From positions 1-43,385 of the forward strand of contig CAZHGN010000008.1 of the NCBI GenBank assembly GCA_964532155.1: a DNA stretch of 43,385 nt, in the 5' to 3' direction. The notes below the pieces were generated by a model that saw nothing but the letters and a program-made list of their open reading frames with translations, did no database searches and had not been told where the DNA came from. Shown here piece after piece: positions 42,462 to 43,385 of this stretch. Each line of letters opens with the position of its first letter. The first letter of the stretch is position 1. Made by a program: the position numbers and the translations under genes. The stretch comes from HGM11416 sp964532155. Its GTDB lineage: Bacteria; Bacillota; Clostridia; Christensenellales; Borkfalkiaceae.

Positions 42462-43226
42462 ATGGAAACGAAAGACGTAATTTTAGAGTTAAGAACAAAG
42501 AATGGATTTTCGCAAGAGGAGCTTGCCGAAAAGGTATTCGTGACAAGGCAAGCCGTTTCGCGCTGGGAAACGGGCGAAACGATACCGAATACCGAAACGC
42601 TTAAACTGTTATCGAAGTTGTTTGACGTGTCGATCAATACCCTTCTCGGTTCGCCCCGTAAACTTATTTGTCAGTGCTGCGGCATGCCGCTCGAAGATAG
42701 CGATATAAGCCGCGAAACGAACGGAGCGTTTAACGAGGAATATTGCAAGTGGTGCTATGCCGACGGCGAATATATGTATCACGATATGGACGATTTAATA
42801 GAGGTCGGTGTCGCGCATATGGCAAACGAGGCGTTTTCGCCTGAGCAAGCGCGTGCGTATTTAAAAGAAATGCTGCCCAAGCTTGACTATTGGAAACAGA
42901 ATAAAAATCTTGACGGCGCGGAAAAATTCGAAGAATTTAAGTCGAAACTCATTGAGGAAATCAACGCTCTCGGAGTTGATGGAATGCCGCAAGTTAAAAA
43001 GCTTAACGCGCTCGTCGGGGGATACGTCAATCTCGAATACCGCTTGCCGAACGGTAGAGTGGTAAAATTCTTAAACGACAACGCAACTTACCTCGGCACT
43101 CAGCTCGAATGCAAATTCGGCGGCGACCGCTGTTTCGGCATTGTGGCAAATATGGAATTTATCCTTATATGCACGTACGAGACAAACGGCGTAAACCCCG
43201 AACTCGTCATCTACAAAAAGCGGTAA
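42462..43226 (+). CDS. XRE-family regulator with zinc ribbon and unknown C-terminal domain
   Basis: 254 residues from ATG 42462 (AAGGA upstream). Residues 1-60 are a Cro/CI helix-turn-helix (FSQEELAEKVFVTRQAVSRWETG, then DVSINTLLG). Residues about 67-105 form a zinc ribbon of the putative Zn_ribbon_2 type (CQCCGMPL and EEYCKWCYADGEY). The remaining 110 residues (after LDYWKQNKN) resemble no family I can name; they end in a beta-rich stretch. This fusion suggests a DNA-binding regulator that senses metal, redox state or a ligand through the ribbon. Its targets are unknown; a dyad lies upstream of its own promoter. Confidence 0.82.
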   Translation: METKDVILELRTKNGFSQEELAEKVFVTRQAVSRWETGETIPNTETLKLLSKLFDVSINTLLGSPRKLICQCCGMPLEDSDISRETNGAFNEEYCKWCYADGEYMYHDMDDLIEVGVAHMANEAFSPEQARAYLKEMLPKLDYWKQNKNLDGAEKFEEFKSKLIEEINALGVDGMPQVKKLNALVGGYVNLEYRLPNGRVVKFLNDNATYLGTQLECKFGGDRCFGIVANMEFILICTYETNGVNPELVIYKKR

Positions 43227-43310
43227 TCGGATTTTATTTGAAATATGATTGAATAATACATTCAATTAATTAAATTTAAAAACGAAAGAAAACGTTTTTA
43301 GCCCGCGATT

Positions 43311-43344
43311 AATTCGGTAGTTTTGCATGCAAAACTACCGAATT
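43311..43344. repeat. Perfect 34-base palindrome near the window end
   Basis: AATTCGGTAG and TTTT form each arm around a GCATGC centre. It can fold into a long cruciform or hairpin. Confidence 0.9.
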
Positions 43345-43385
43345 GGTGCAAATAAGTCCATAAAAAACTACCGAATTGGTGCAAA
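43331..43385 (+). repeat. 33-bp tandem repeat running off the window end
   Basis: A 22-base unit, AAAACTACCGAATTGG then TGCAAA, occurs at 43331-43352 and 43364-43385, with an 11-base spacer, so the period is 33. The array may continue beyond the edge. Confidence 0.8.

Noticed and set aside
43311..43385. CRISPR array beginning at the window end
   Set aside because: The repeat is 22 bases and the spacer only 11, and the first unit is part of a palindrome; no cas genes are present.

Overview
The window looks like a chromosomal piece from an uncultured, probably gut-associated, Gram-positive anaerobe of the Clostridia (Bacillota), taken from a draft or metagenome assembly. The evidence is the gene set (DnaD/DnaI-type helicase loading, McsA/McsB/ClpC, a YwlE-type arginine phosphatase, long-form HPF, YitT, signal peptidase I without a periplasmic system), strong AGGAGG-type ribosome binding sites, an infC gene starting at ATT behind an L20-type leader, and a 100-base N gap inside a repeat-rich lipoprotein gene. 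Base composition is moderate and no phage, plasmid or insertion-sequence genes are visible; this is mostly core chromosome.

Layout. 1-6.7 kb: a truncated AraC-type regulator diverges from a glucuronate operon (uxuA, an SDR-type uxuB, uxaC), followed by a GH2 beta-mannosidase with its own promoter and a perfect bidirectional terminator. 6.8-9.8 kb (minus): a TrpXYZ-like ABC transporter operon preceded by a previously unlabelled 25-codon leader peptide with six Tyr and three Phe codons, a pause hairpin and an intrinsic terminator: apparently a tyrosine/phenylalanine attenuator. 10-12.4 kb: a YitT-family membrane protein (minus) and a repeat-containing lipoprotein interrupted by an assembly gap. 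12.5-16.6 kb: L20 leader, infC, rpmI, rplT, a SpoU methyltransferase, a YebC protein and a phosphodiesterase. 16.7-20.8 kb (minus): aldo/keto reductase, YhhN-family membrane protein, and the pair dnaI-like/dnaD-like. 21-27.9 kb: sbcD-sbcC, an alpha/beta-hydrolase-like protein lacking the nucleophile, signal peptidase I, and a small membrane protein. 27.9-34.1 kb: pepF, dnaB, then the ywlC-ywlE-rpiB-upp group known from Bacillus. 34.3-40.7 kb: galU, mcsA-mcsB-clpC, hpf and a sugar isomerase-like TIM barrel. 40.8-43.4 kb: pgi, an XRE/zinc-ribbon regulator, and a palindrome plus 33-bp tandem repeat at the very end.

How parts fit. UxaC, UxuB and UxuA convert glucuronate to 2-keto-3-deoxygluconate, probably under the AraC regulator. 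McsB (with McsA), ClpC and the YwlE-like phosphatase form a complete arginine-phosphorylation and degradation system within 7 kb, without ctsR nearby. The DnaD/DnaI pair would load the DnaB helicase encoded 10 kb away. The most unusual signals are the Tyr/Phe leader attenuator (Bacillota mostly use T-boxes for this), a dispersed 17-bp near-palindromic motif found five times in different contexts, an SbcC without a zinc hook, a four-repeat DnaD-like protein and a lysine in place of the nucleophilic serine in the hydrolase-like protein.
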